A stretch of DNA of 27,500 nt. Source: Theodoxus fluviatilis. Its lineage: Eukaryota > Mollusca > Gastropoda > Cycloneritida > Neritidae. The DNA lies in the NCBI GenBank assembly GCA_034096865.1, contig JAWQFJ010006111.1:25001-52500 (forward strand), read 5' to 3'. The position numbers and the translations under genes are program-made. The first letter of the stretch is position 1. The number at the start of each line of letters is the position of its first letter. Shown piece after piece: positions 9,163 to 17,737 of the stretch. The notes under the pieces were generated by a model. It did not search any database and was not told where the DNA came from. It was given only the letters and a program-made list of their open reading frames with translations.

Positions 9163-10084
9163 AGCTGTTTTCCCAACACCCGATGATCATTAGGCCTCAA
9201 ACTGACTTTCTCTGATGTCTCTTCTTTGGGTCTGCCCAAAGTTCCTGTCTGTTTAGTATGCGGCGAATAACTTTGTATAAAGACCCATAATACGCATTTC
9301 CAATCAAAAATCACCTGCGCAAAATGTGCTCGATTGTAAGCGGAGCTGAACCACTGCTTCGCATTGGAACAAAAGCACACATTTAGTTGACGGAGACAAA
9401 AGAACACGCTTTAAAAATAATTTAAATAAGCACGTCGTTCATTTCCAGGTACAATTTAGCAAATTCATTGTTATAACATTTCATTTTCTTTATTGCAGTA
9501 GAGTTTAATCGGACCAAACGTGCACATGCTATATTGCTTCTTAGTCACGGTGTGTAAACAAATTTCAAATATTTTTTCTTCAAGTGAACATGACATCAAA
9601 TTTTGACCTTGTCAATCCATCCATGTCTGTTGGATACACTTTTGGCCTTTATCCACAATGTGTCAACTTGTTTGGAACACATTTTGCGATCGAGAAGTCC
9701 GTAAATAAAATGTGGGAGTGATGAGCCGGCTGACTACGCTGTAGTAGGCTTTGTAGCGACCAAAATAATTTCCTGGCTAAAACAGTTTCCGGAAGTCATC
9801 GCAGAGTTATCTGCTCGGCTCTCTCTTTATGCGATTTACCGCTCCTGCACGTGTTCTTCGCATGGAATATATCCCGACATACGACGCATTAGTTGCTTTA
9901 AGAGTGTTTGTGTTTTTGGTGCATTTGTGTAGTTTAACACATAATGTAGCGTTCAAAAAAAAAATTCCCGTGCAAAGCCGTCTCCCCTGTGGGAAATAAT
10001 ATGGGAGTCACCTCCCTGTAGTCTATTTTTAGTCTGGTTTTATAAAACGCGACCGTTGACTGACTTCGCACGCCCGGGGAGTTA
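9163..10084. other. Unique spacer before the 23-bp array
   Basis: About 920 bp with no recognisable gene. The minus frame at 9159-9407 looks random. A TTTCTTTATTGCAG acceptor-like string at about 9488-9501 is followed at once by TAG in one frame. A CACGTG E-box lies at about 9848-9853. A GGGAGTCACCTCCC imperfect palindrome at about 10003-10017 and a CG-rich patch precede the minisatellite. Confidence 0.5.
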
Positions 10085-11692
10085 CAAAACGAACTGAGTG
10101 ATGAAGACAGAACAGACACATATATTGAGACAGAAATGACTGGGTGATGGAGACAGAACAGACTGAGAGATGGAGACAGAACAGAGAGATGGAGACAAAA
10201 CAGACTGAGTGGTGGAAACAGAACGGACTGAGTGATAGAGACAGAACAGACTGAGTGATGGAAACAGAACAGACTGAGTGATGGAGACAGAATAGACTGG
10301 GTGATGGAGACAGAACAGACTGGGTGATGGAGACAGTACAGACTGGGTGATGGAGACAGAACAGACTGAGTGATGGAGACAGAACAGACTGAGTGATGGA
10401 GACAGAACCGCCAGAGTGATGGAGACAGAACAGCCAGAGTGATGGAGACAGAATACACTGACTGATGGAGACAGAACCGCCAGAGTGATGGAGACAGAAC
10501 CGCCAGAGTGATGGAGACAGAACAGCCAGAGTGATGGAGACAGAACAGCCAGAGTGATGGAGACAGAACAGCCAGAGTGATGGAGACAGAACAGCCAGAG
10601 TGATGGAGACAGAACCGCCAGAGTGATGGAGACAGAACAGCCAGAGTGATGGAGACAGAACCGCCAGAGTGATGGAGACAGAACCGCCAGAGTGATGGAG
10701 ACAGAACAGACAGAGTGATGGAGACAGAACAGACAGAGTGATGGAGACAGAACAGCCAGAGTGATGGAGACAGAACAGACAGAGTGATGGAGACAGAACA
10801 GCCAGAGTGATGGAGACAGAACAGCCAGAGTGATGGAGACAGAACAGACAGAGTGCTGGAGACAGAACAGACAGAGAGATGGAGACCGAACAGAGTGATG
10901 GAGACAGAACAGACAGAGTAATGGAGACAAAACAGACAGAAATATGGAGACAGTACAGACTGAGAGATGGAGACAGAACTGACGGAGAGATGGAGGTAGA
11001 TCAGACTGAGTGCTGGAGACAAAACATACTTAGTGATGGAGACAGAACAGACTGAGAGATGGAGACAGAATGGACTGAGTGATGGAGACAGAACAGAGTG
11101 ATGGAGACAGAACAGACAGAGATATGGAGACAGAACAGACTGAATGATAGAGGCAGAACATAAAGAGAGATAAAGACAGAACTGACAAAGAAACGAAGGC
11201 AGACAGACTGATACAAAACAGACGGAGAGAAGGAGGCAAAACAAACCCCTGAGAGATGGAGACAGAACAGATTTCGAGATGGAGACAGAACAGATTGAGT
11301 GATGGAGACAGAACAGACACAGATATGGTGAGAAAACAGACTAATGGAGACAGAACAGATAGAGAGATGGAGACAGAACAGACAGAGTGATGGAGACCGC
11401 ACTAACTGAGAGATAGACAGAACATAATGATGGAGACAGAACAGATTCAGAGAGGAAAAGAGAACAGGTTGAGAGATGGAGACAGAACGGACTGAGAGAT
11501 GGACACCGAACAGAGTGATGGAGACAGAACAGACAGAAATACGGAGAGAGAACAGACTGAGTGATGGAGATAAAACAGACTGAGTAATGGAGACATATCA
11601 GACTGAGTGCTGGAGACAGAACATACTGAGTGCTGGAGACAAACCAAACTGAGTGGTGGAGAGAGAAACATACTGAGTGATGGAAACAGAGC

Positions 11693-11753
<61 letters not shown>

Positions 11754-12761
11754 TAATAATAATACAGACTATTTGTACGCACATACCTTCAATAATAGGC
11801 AAGCTCATGGCGTTTACAATGAAAAAAAGTGATGAAGAGAAAACAGACTGAGTGATGGAGAGAGAGCAGACAGAGTGATGTAGGAAGAACAGACTAAGTG
11901 ATGGAGACAGAACAGACAGAGCGACGGAGACAAAACAGACTGAGTGCTGGAGATAAAACAGACTGAGTGATGGAGAGAGAACAGACAGAGCGACGGAGAC
12001 AGAACAGACTGAGTTCTGGAGACAGAACATAATGAAAGCTGGAGACAGAATAGGCTGAGTGCTGGAGACAGATCAGACTGAGTGATGGGGAGAGAACGGA
12101 CTGAAAGATGGAGACAGAAAATACTGAGAGATGGAGATAAAACAGACTTGAGTGACCGAGAGAGAACAGAGTGATGTAGACAGAACAGACAGAGTGATGG
12201 AGACAGAACAGACTGAACTAAGATATGAAGACAGAACAGACAGGGCGACGGACACAGAACATAATGAATGATGGAGACAGAACATAATGAGTAATGGAGA
12301 CAGAATATATTGAGAAATGGAGACAGAACAGACTGAGACATGAAGAAAGAACAGACAGAGCGACGAAGACAGAACATACTGAGAGATGGAGACCAAACAG
12401 ACTGAGTTTTGGAGACAGAACAGATTCAGTGCTGGAGATAGAACAGACTGAGTGCTTGAGACATAATATAATGAATGCTGGAGACAGAACAGACTGGTGA
12501 TGGAGACAGAACAGACTGGTGATGGAGACAGAACAGACTGAGTGTTGGAGACAGATCAGACTGAGTGCTGGAGACAGAACAGACTGGTGATGGAGACAGA
12601 ACAGACTGGTGATGGAGACAGAACAGACTGGTGATGGAGACAGATCAGACTGAGTGCTCGAGACAGAACAGACTGAGTGCTCGAGACAGAACAGACTGCG
12701 TGCTGGAGACAGAACAGACCGAGTTCTGGAGACAGAACAGACTGAATTCTGGAGACAGATC
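10085..12761. repeat. 23-bp minisatellite, left block, about 110 copies
   Basis: Period 23, checked between GCCAGAGTGATGG at 10571 and 10594. The consensus core is GTGATGGAGACAGAACAGAC. Subfamilies are spatially clustered: GCCAGAGTGATGG at 10408-10860, more diverged and length-variable units (with GAGAGATGG, ATATGG and similar) at 10860-12480, and TGAGTGCTGG or TGGTGATGG units at 12480-12760. It is interrupted at 11693-11825. The + strand is purine-rich. The minus strand is stop-free in several frames, giving spurious frames of up to 436 codons (SVLSPSLCLFCLHHS-type). Confidence 0.96.
11693..11825. mobile_element. (TAA)n plus about 60-bp unique insert within the 23-bp array
   Basis: A (TAA)n run of about 23 units with one CAA interruption (11693-11763) is followed by about 60 bp unrelated to the 23-bp repeat (11764-11825), after which the array resumes. 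Read on the minus strand, a short unique segment ends in an (ATT)n tail. This would suit a severely 5'-truncated retroposon insertion. Alternatively it is a microsatellite expansion next to a small insertion. No target duplication could be confirmed in the repetitive flanks. Confidence 0.45.
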
Positions 12762-12950
12762 AGGGCCGCGTTGCGGCGCTACCTAGCCCAGCAAGATTTC
12801 TAGCCTCGGTCCAAGGCAAGAACTAGGCCAAAAGCAACGACCCAGGTATCCTTGGCCCGAGTCACTGTGCTCGTGTTTCTCGTGCAACTCATGCGACCAA
12901 TGCACGGCGTGCACGCAGTGTGATTAACCGATCGGCTGCGGGAGCAGTTA

Positions 12951-12958
12951 TGACGTCA
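12951..12958. promoter_or_regulatory. Full palindromic CRE (TGACGTCA)
   Basis: An exact CREB/ATF consensus octamer inside the left part of the 1.84-kb insert. Two other exact copies occur at 15320-15327 and 21303-21310. About 0.4 would be expected by chance in a window of this length. Functional relevance is unproven. Confidence 0.3.
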
Positions 12959-12994
12959 CCACCTCGAAGGCCAGGCAGAGGCAGATATCTCAGG

Positions 12995-13107
12995 CTTGTT
13001 CAGGAGGCGCAGCAATTCAAAGCGCTGCTCAGCGCTGCATGTGATTCACTCCTGAACGGCAATTTTGGGGCGTGATTCACTCAGCGCTGAGCAGCGCTGT
13101 GAATCAC
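12995..13107. repeat. AGCGCTGCTCAGCGCT palindromic repeat cluster, copy 1
   Basis: A 45-bp segment (12995-13039), starting CTTGTTCAGGAGGC and ending AGCGCTGCTCAGCGCTGCA, recurs at 13500-13544 with three mismatches. Next to it, 13072-13107 is a near-perfect 36-bp palindrome (GTGATTCAC ... GTGAATCAC) with AGCGCTGAGCAGCGCT inside. The two halves of this cluster can also pair with each other. It could be internal element structure or the remnant of another foldback element. Confidence 0.8.
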
Positions 13108-13147
13108 CAATCCGACGTGATTCAGAAGATTTTGCATCAACTTCAAA

Positions 13148-13312
13148 ATGGCGTCTTCGATCCCGCACTGGCCGTCGATGCGTAAAATAACCCTCAGAAA
13201 CATCATTTTGGGACTGGAACGGGCTTTATTTGGCCCAAGCGCTCTGTATGTGCGAGTAATTTCAAGTAAGGATGACACAGTAGTGGACTTTATTCGCGCA
13301 GAATACATTTAA
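13148..13312 (+). CDS. Short open frame in the insert (54 codons, unrecognised)
   Basis: An ATG in the context AAAATGGCG opens a 54-codon frame to TAA at 13310-13312. The peptide starts MASSIPHWPSMRK and ends DDTVVDFIRAEYI, with a balanced, non-repetitive composition and a possible amphipathic helix in the middle (ITLRNIILGLERALF). It lies within the transposon-like insert between two copies of the 45-bp repeat. No domain is recognised. A 54-codon frame is not significant by itself, and the opposite strand is open here as well. Confidence 0.15.
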   Translation: MASSIPHWPSMRKITLRNIILGLERALFGPSALYVRVISSKDDTVVDFIRAEYI

Positions 13313-13499
13313 ACGTGCATAAACGATGTCTGTGGCAAAGAAAACACTTTCTTTGCGTCTATCAACACAACATGGGGCGCAGAAGATTTACCTCCCCTTA
13401 ACAAGGGAAGCGCTGCACTACATCTTAGGTGTTCAGGAGAGGCAAAGAGCGCTCAATTGCCAACATGAAGCGCTCATGCAGCGCGTTGTACTCAGTAGC

Positions 13500-13544
13500 C
13501 TTGTTCAGGAGGCTCAGCGATTCACAGCGCTGCTCAGCGCTGCA
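13500..13544. repeat. AGCGCTGCTCAGCGCT repeat, copy 2
   Basis: A direct copy of 12995-13039 (42 of 45 bases identical by hand alignment), about 505 bp downstream. It is followed within 25 bp by the first G-run unit. Confidence 0.85.
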
Positions 13545-13564
13545 CAGCTCTTGCGCCGTGAAAC

Positions 13565-14105
13565 GATCTTTTTTTTAGCAAGGAGGGGGGGAACTTTCCA
13601 TACTTTAACAAGCTGGGGGGGGGGGTGTTTCCAAGCTATTTTTAGCAAGGGGGGTCCAAACTATTCTTTAGCAGCGTGGGGGGGTGGTGGTGGGGGCGGG
13701 TTTTCCAAACTTTTTTTAGCAAGCGGGGGGGGGGGATGGTGGTGTGTTTCCAATTTTTTTTTTAGCAAGCGGGGGGGGGGGGGGGGGGGGGGGTGTGGGG
13801 GGGCGGGGGGCGGGGGGCGGGGGGGGGGAATGCTCTCATCTGGCGCTAGCTAAAAGGAACCCCCCCCCCCCCCGCTTGCTAAAAAAGATTGGAAAGCCCC
13901 CCCCCCCACCCCCCGCTTGCTAAAAAAAGTTTGGAAACACCCCCCCCCCCCCCGCTAGCTACAAATAGTTTGGAAACCCCCACCCCACCCCCCGCTTGCT
14001 AAAAAAAGATTGGAAACCCGCCCCTCCCCCCCCCCCCCGCTTGCTAAAAAAGCCCCCCCCCCCCCCCCCCCCGCTTGCTAAAGAAAGATTGGAACCCCCC
14101 CCCGC
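13565..14105. repeat. Opposed G-run / C-run inverted repeat arrays
   Basis: The left arm (13565-13830) repeats a unit of TTTTTTAGCAAGC, a run of 8-25 G, then TTTCCAA-C. The right arm (13857-14105) repeats the reverse complement: a C run, GCTTGCTAAAAAA, then GATTGGAAA. There are about five to six units on each side, and the centre is about 13831-13856. The arms can pair as an imperfect palindrome of about 540 bp. Separately, each arm has the many G runs needed for G-quadruplexes (left arm on the + strand, right arm on the minus strand). Homopolymer lengths here may be affected by sequencing error. Frames rich in glycine are translations of G runs. Confidence 0.93.
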
Positions 14106-14370
14106 AGATTCCTGACCAGGCAGCAATGGACCTCTACTCTGACCCATTCGTTCACAGCAAAGAAATTCGTCTGCTGTTCTATTCGACATAACAGATACAC
14201 TTTCTTGTGTTGCGCGCGCACCCTCATTTAGATACAAATTATGCCAAAGCGAAGTTCCTGGAGGACGCACTATGATTGCCTAATCTTGAAACACAAAGTC
14301 AAGCTTCGTGTGTCGCAAAGCCGCTATTGTTTCTCGTTATTCTCGCTAGACGGACCACCTCTCAGAGCTG

Positions 14371-14598
14371 CTTGCGAAGTCTCGCCTAGGCCTCGTTTTC
14401 CTCGGAGCGAGAGCGTTGCGAATGCTTGGTTTTCTTGCTTTCCTTGGAAAATCTTGGCAAATCTCGCCGTTTGCAGCGCGCCCTGCTTGCGAAGTCTCGC
14501 CTAGGCCTCGTTTTCCTCGGAGCGAGAGCGTTGCGAATGCTTGGTTTTCTTGCTTTCCTTGGCAAATCTTGGCAAATCTCGCCGTTTGCAACGCGCCC
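14371..14598. repeat. 115-bp tandem duplication at the insert's right terminus
   Basis: Copy 1 (14371-14485) and copy 2 (14486-14598) both start CTTGCGAAGTCTCGCC and run through CTCGGAGCGAGAGCG to GTTTGCA(G/A)CGCGCCC. They differ at about three positions. The last bases of copy 2 form the presumed right terminal inverted repeat of the insert, so an internal copy of the terminus lies 115 bp further in. Internal words (CTTGGCAAATCTTGGCAAATC) are themselves repeated. Confidence 0.93.
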
Positions 14599-14604
14599 CA
14601 GATC

Positions 14605-15280
14605 GAGTGCTGGAGACAGAACAGACTGAGTTCTGGAGACAGAACAGACCGAGTGCTGGAGACAGAACAGACCGAGTGCTGGAGACAGAACAGACCGAGT
14701 GCTGGAGACAGAACAGACTGAGTTCTGGAGACAGAACAGACCGAGTGCTGGAGACAGAGCAGACTGCGTGCCGGAGACAGAACAGACCGAGTGCTGGAGA
14801 CAGAGCAGACTGCGTGCCGGAGACAGAACAGACCGAGTTCTGGAGACAGAACAGACCGAGTGCTGGAGACAGAGCAGACTGCGTGCCGGAGACAGAACAG
14901 ACCGAGTGCTGGAGACAGAACAGACTGCGTGCCGGAGACAGAACAGACTGCGTGCTGGAGACAGAATAGACTGCGTGCTGGAGACAGAACAGACTGCGTC
15001 CTGGATAAAGAACAGACTGCGTGCTGGAGACAGAACAGACTGAGTGCTGGAGACAGAACAGACTGCGTGCTGGAGACAGAACAGCCCGAGTGCTGGAGAC
15101 AGAACAGATCTAGCGACGGAGACCGAACAGACTGCGTGCTGAAGACAGAACAGACCGAGTGCTGGAGACAGAACAGATCTAGCGACGGAGACAGAACAGA
15201 CCGAGTGCTGAAGACAGAACAGACCGAGTGCTGGAGACAGAACAGATCTAGTGACGGAGACAGAACATACATAGTGGTGG
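14605..15280. repeat. 23-bp minisatellite, right block, about 29 copies
   Basis: Same 23-bp family as 10085-12761, core GAGTGCTGGAGACAGAACAG. It contains higher-order structure. Around 14735-14935 units alternate between a GACCGAGTGCTGG type ending AGAGCA and a GACTGCGTGCCGG type ending AGAACA (46-bp dimers). At 15084-15270 a 69-bp trimer recurs, with GATCTAG(C/T)GACGG at 15107, 15176 and 15245. Most units match the TGAGTGCTGG type seen at the right end of the left block, consistent with one array cut by the insert. Long minus-strand frames here (411 codons) are artefacts. Confidence 0.95.
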
Positions 15281-15319
15281 CGACAGTCTGCTGAAAGTTC
15301 TGTATTGGAGTGGCGTGAG

Positions 15320-15327
15320 TGACGTCA
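15320..15327. promoter_or_regulatory. Full palindromic CRE (TGACGTCA)
   Basis: An exact CREB/ATF octamer about 40 bp after the end of the 23-bp array and about 240 bp upstream of the ATG of the candidate frame at 15560. The position would suit a promoter element, but nothing else in the sequence confirms a transcription start. Confidence 0.3.
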
Positions 15328-15423
15328 GTTGGAATACTGCTAGTAAGAGGAGTCAGCACTTCCTGCTCAGGCTGTAGTACTTCTTCAGCTGATGTGATGG
15401 AAAGCGATGTCTGTTGCTCTCTG

Positions 15424-15427
<4 letters not shown>

Positions 15428-15501
<74 letters not shown>
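15428..15501. repeat. (CT)n microsatellite
   Basis: About 37 uninterrupted CT units, followed by GTGGGTGCTTGTGTGTGTG. It produces the SLSLSL and RERERE frames on the two strands. Confidence 0.97.
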
Positions 15502-15504
<3 letters not shown>

Positions 15505-15559
15505 GGTGCTTGTGTGTGTGTTTGATATTGCATACGTCCTTGGCGTTCTTTCATTGGGT

Positions 15560-15968
15560 ATGCACATGGACATAACTGCAATGAAGAAAACTCACGTTGA
15601 AAGTGGAGTACTGTGGGTAGATAACTCTAATCGATCCGAGTTTAGTAGTTGTTTAGTGAAGACGATGGAAAGTGGGATGGATGATTCTGTAGTCTGTCGA
15701 CCCCCACCTGCTGTAGCCAGCCTGGGTCAGGTGAGGGCAGCCACGGTGGCAGCGGACTTGGAAATAAGGACACAGCCGTAGAGTCGCGGCACACGAACAC
15801 TCCGCCGCGACAGAAAGCCAGTGATACTGCCGCATGCTAATATGTCTGTGAAACACAGTGTGGAAATGCAAAACGCCTGGGATGACAGAACTGCTGTAGC
15901 AACGTTTAGGAGACAGAGTGGGGGATCAGAGATGGAAATGCACGCCCAGCCAGTCTCTCCGCTACAAG
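15560..15968 (+). CDS. Candidate 5' coding exon(s), unrecognised, one internal TAG
   Basis: From an ATG at 15560-15562 one reading frame is open for 136 codons except for a single TAG at 15779-15781. The stretch is non-repetitive and protein-like (GVLWVDNSNRSEF, VKTMESGMDDSVVCRPPP). It resumes as SRGTRTLRRDRKPVILPHAN and MSVKHSVEMQNAWDDRT. Two consensus splice donors lie in it: GTCAG|GTGAGG after 15730 (phase 0, before the TAG) and CTACAAG|GTGAGTGAG after 15968 (phase 1, with an in-frame TGA just beyond). Readings: exon 15560-15730 alone; an alternative first exon with ATG at 15842-15844; or a decayed exon. No domain recognised. A CRE lies about 240 bp upstream. Confidence 0.3.
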
Positions 15969-16234
15969 GTGAGTGAGTGGGGGAAGGGGGAACTGGAGGG
16001 GGGGTGGGGTGGAGGAGTGGAGGTGGCGAATGACTTTGCCAGGATTGTCAAGTCGTTGAATGCAGGCGAGAACCAAAATTAGTCTGAATTGACCGAGGAG
16101 CAGTGGCAACTTTGACAAACTCCACTACGTCATTGCCTACGTCCTTGTCCTAACTTGAAAACGTTGAGTCATAGTACAACACAGTCGTGTGCACATCATT
16201 GCAAATCAATGCAATGCATTACATTATCATACGA
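15969..16234. other. Unique stretch, possible intron start
   Basis: Begins with the donor-like GTGAGTGAGTGGG and a G-rich patch (15975-16025). No gene recognised. The minus frame at 15906-16118 has no distinguishing features. Confidence 0.4.
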
Positions 16235-16237
16235 TGT

Positions 16238-16289
<52 letters not shown>

Positions 16290-16316
16290 ACCTGAGCGTG
16301 TGTGCCTCTACGCGTC

Positions 16317-16360
<44 letters not shown>

Positions 16361-16418
16361 CATGTGTGCGCGTGTGTGTGTGCGCAAGTGTGTTAGTGTG
16401 TGTATATGTGTGCCTCTG

Positions 16419-16456
<38 letters not shown>

Positions 16457-16460
16457 TGCA

Positions 16461-16499
<39 letters not shown>

Positions 16500-16545
16500 G
16501 TGCGTGTGTGTGGCTATGTGCTCGTATGTCTATCTCTCTGACTGT
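16235..16545. repeat. Interrupted (TG)n tract
   Basis: Several TG runs (about 16235-16285, 16320-16360, 16424-16454 and 16467-16512) are separated by CG- and CTC-containing spacers. The spacer GCCTCTACGCGTCTGTGAG and GCCTCTGAGCGTG-like strings recur. Runs of this sort can form Z-DNA. The VCVCVC and THTHTH frames are not genes. Confidence 0.95.
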
Positions 16546-16624
16546 GTGTCTGTATGTTTGTCTACAAAACTGCCTATATTAAAATGAGCACTACGATAGA
16601 AGTCAGGAAAAGCATCATATCGTG

Positions 16625-16638
16625 GTCGCTATGGTGAC
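16625..16638. promoter_or_regulatory. RFX/X-box-like palindrome
   Basis: GTCGCTATGGTGAC consists of two RGYRAC half-sites in inverted orientation separated by AT, which is the layout of an RFX-factor X-box. It is in unique sequence between the TG tract and the C-run. It is a motif match only, with no evidence of an adjacent promoter. Confidence 0.2.
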
Positions 16639-16840
16639 ACCAAGCTAGACCAGGCACTGGCACCGACGCTAGTGGGAGGGGAGCATGGCTGGAGAGGGCC
16701 AGCGCTGCAGGCCTTGGCAGGCTGTGTCCATTGAGTGATGGCAGTCCTGCTCTGCCGTCGCCCTCGCTCCGCCCGCACTTTCCACGCGAAATGCATGAAA
16801 GGTAGTAAGACAGCACGTAAAGCTAACTACTTGAGGTCGT

Positions 16841-16897
16841 CCCCCCCGCCCCCCCCTACCCCCCCTAGCCCCCCCCCCCCCAGCCCCCCCACCCCCA
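16841..16897. repeat. Poly-C tract
   Basis: About eight C runs of 5-13 bases interrupted by single G, TA, AG or A (for example CCTACCCCCCCTAGCCC). The minus strand is G-quadruplex-capable. It is similar in style to the C-runs at 3516-3540 and 13857-14105 but lacks their GCTTGCTAAAAA spacer. Confidence 0.9.
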
Positions 16898-17450
16898 AAT
16901 TACAAAATCGAAGAATGTGCGAGTGAGAATGGCCTTGAAAGTGTGAAACACCTAAAGACGAAGTCATTCAAACGCGGCTGTAAAGTTAAGATTTCCGCTC
17001 AATACCTTGCCTCGTGTGTGGCTGAGCCCAGCAGTGTTGAATGGCTGCATACAGAGAAAAGCTCGTCTCTAAATAGTTCTCAAGGGTAATTACTAATGTC
17101 CCAAATGAAATGATGAACGCCTTTCTCATAAACTTACGAGCTCTATGTTTTCAGTGTGTTTCTTTTTCAAAGAATTGTGGACACAGTGTGAAGGTTGCAG
17201 AGAATCTGGGTAATTCCTAACTGAATTGCCATTTAAAATCAGCATCCCGTCCAGCATTGCTTCTTCACTGATTGTATTTTGCGATTCATTTATTATACGT
17301 GTAAAGTGATAACTGTCTTCCAGGCACAAAGAACAGTGGTAAAAAACCCACCTTGTTGCAGGTGAGATGTTTTTAATATTAACCAAAAAATACCACTCCA
17401 CCCTTCGCACTACATATTGCTTTGTGTTTTTCATCGCCGTCTCCGGCCAA
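16898..17450. other. Unique spacer with a minus-strand open stretch
   Basis: No recognised gene. The minus strand is open for about 105 codons from the edge of the 41-bp array (17440) to a stop at 17126-17128. It contains text such as SPATRWVFYHCSLCLEDSYH and AMLDGMLILNGNSVRNYPDS that looks protein-like, but no motif could be assigned. It lacks its own start before the array, so if real it would be an internal exon or a transposon remnant. Confidence 0.3.
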
Positions 17451-17737
17451 GAGCAGCCACCGTGCGATACACGTGGAGATACTCCATGCTGGAGCAGCCA
17501 CCGTGCGATACACGTGGAGATACTCCATGCTGGAGCAGCCACCGTGCGATACACGTGGAGATACTCCATGCTGGAGCAGCCACCGTGCGATACACGTGGA
17601 GATACTCCATGCTGGAGCAGCCACCGTGCGATACACGTGGAGATACTCCATGCTGGAGCAGCCACCGTGCGATACACGTGGAGATACTCCATGCTGGAGC
17701 AGCCACCGTGCGATACACGTGGAGATACTCCATGCTG
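17451..17737. repeat. 41-bp minisatellite, seven identical copies
   Basis: Units start (GAGCAGCCACCGTGCG) at 17451, 17492, 17533, 17574, 17615, 17656 and 17697, and all seven appear identical over 41 bp. Each contains a canonical E-box (CACGTG) within ATACACGTGG and an 11-bp palindrome GGAGATACTCC. Since 41 is not a multiple of 3 and the unit has no stop on either strand, all six frames are open through the array. This explains the overlapping 90-188-codon frames on both strands. Complete identity implies recent amplification or active homogenisation (or assembly collapse or expansion). Confidence 0.98.

Larger units (their letters stand above)
12762..14598. mobile_element. 1.84-kb transposon-like insert splitting the 23-bp array
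   Basis: The left junction reads CAGATC-A-GGGCCGCGTTGC (CAGATC at 12756-12761). The right junction reads GCAACGCGCCC-CAGATC (CAGATC at 14599-14604). The reverse complement of the right terminus, GGGCGCGTTGC, matches the left terminus GGGCCGCGTTGC apart from one extra base. Further inward the two ends share diverged words (GGCG, AGCAAGA, CCAAGG, GCAACG), suggesting about 70 bp of decayed terminal inverted repeat. CAGATC on both sides is consistent with a target-site duplication of 6 bp or slightly more, taken from the flanking minisatellite, whose units contain CAGATC elsewhere (for example 12551, 12631). No transposase is recognisable. The interior holds palindromes, a G-run/C-run inverted repeat and a terminal 115-bp duplication. 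Superfamily is unassigned. Confidence 0.6.

Noticed and set aside
9934..12377. Minus-strand frames of up to 436 codons (Cys/Ser/Leu/His-rich)
   Set aside because: Translations of the 23-bp minisatellite. Several minus frames are open at once, and the sequence shows indels between units that do not preserve any frame.
14371..14600. The 115-bp duplication length equals five times 23 bp
   Set aside because: The 115-bp unit shows no internal 23-bp periodicity and no similarity to the minisatellite, so the ratio is probably coincidence.
10085..15280. Over a hundred AGAACA half-sites resembling steroid-receptor elements
   Set aside because: They are a fixed part of the 23-bp repeat unit. The inverted partner TGTTCT at 3-bp spacing is absent, so no full site exists.
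14346..15581. A 411-codon minus-strand frame and overlapping plus frames
   Set aside because: Built from the right 23-bp block, the (CT)n tract and the 115-bp duplication. Not protein-like.
17451..17737. CRISPR array (regular 41-bp direct repeats)
   Set aside because: There are no variable spacers, since the full 41 bp is identical in every unit. There are no cas genes, and the context is eukaryotic. The same reasoning applies to the 31-, 23-, 40- and 50-bp arrays.
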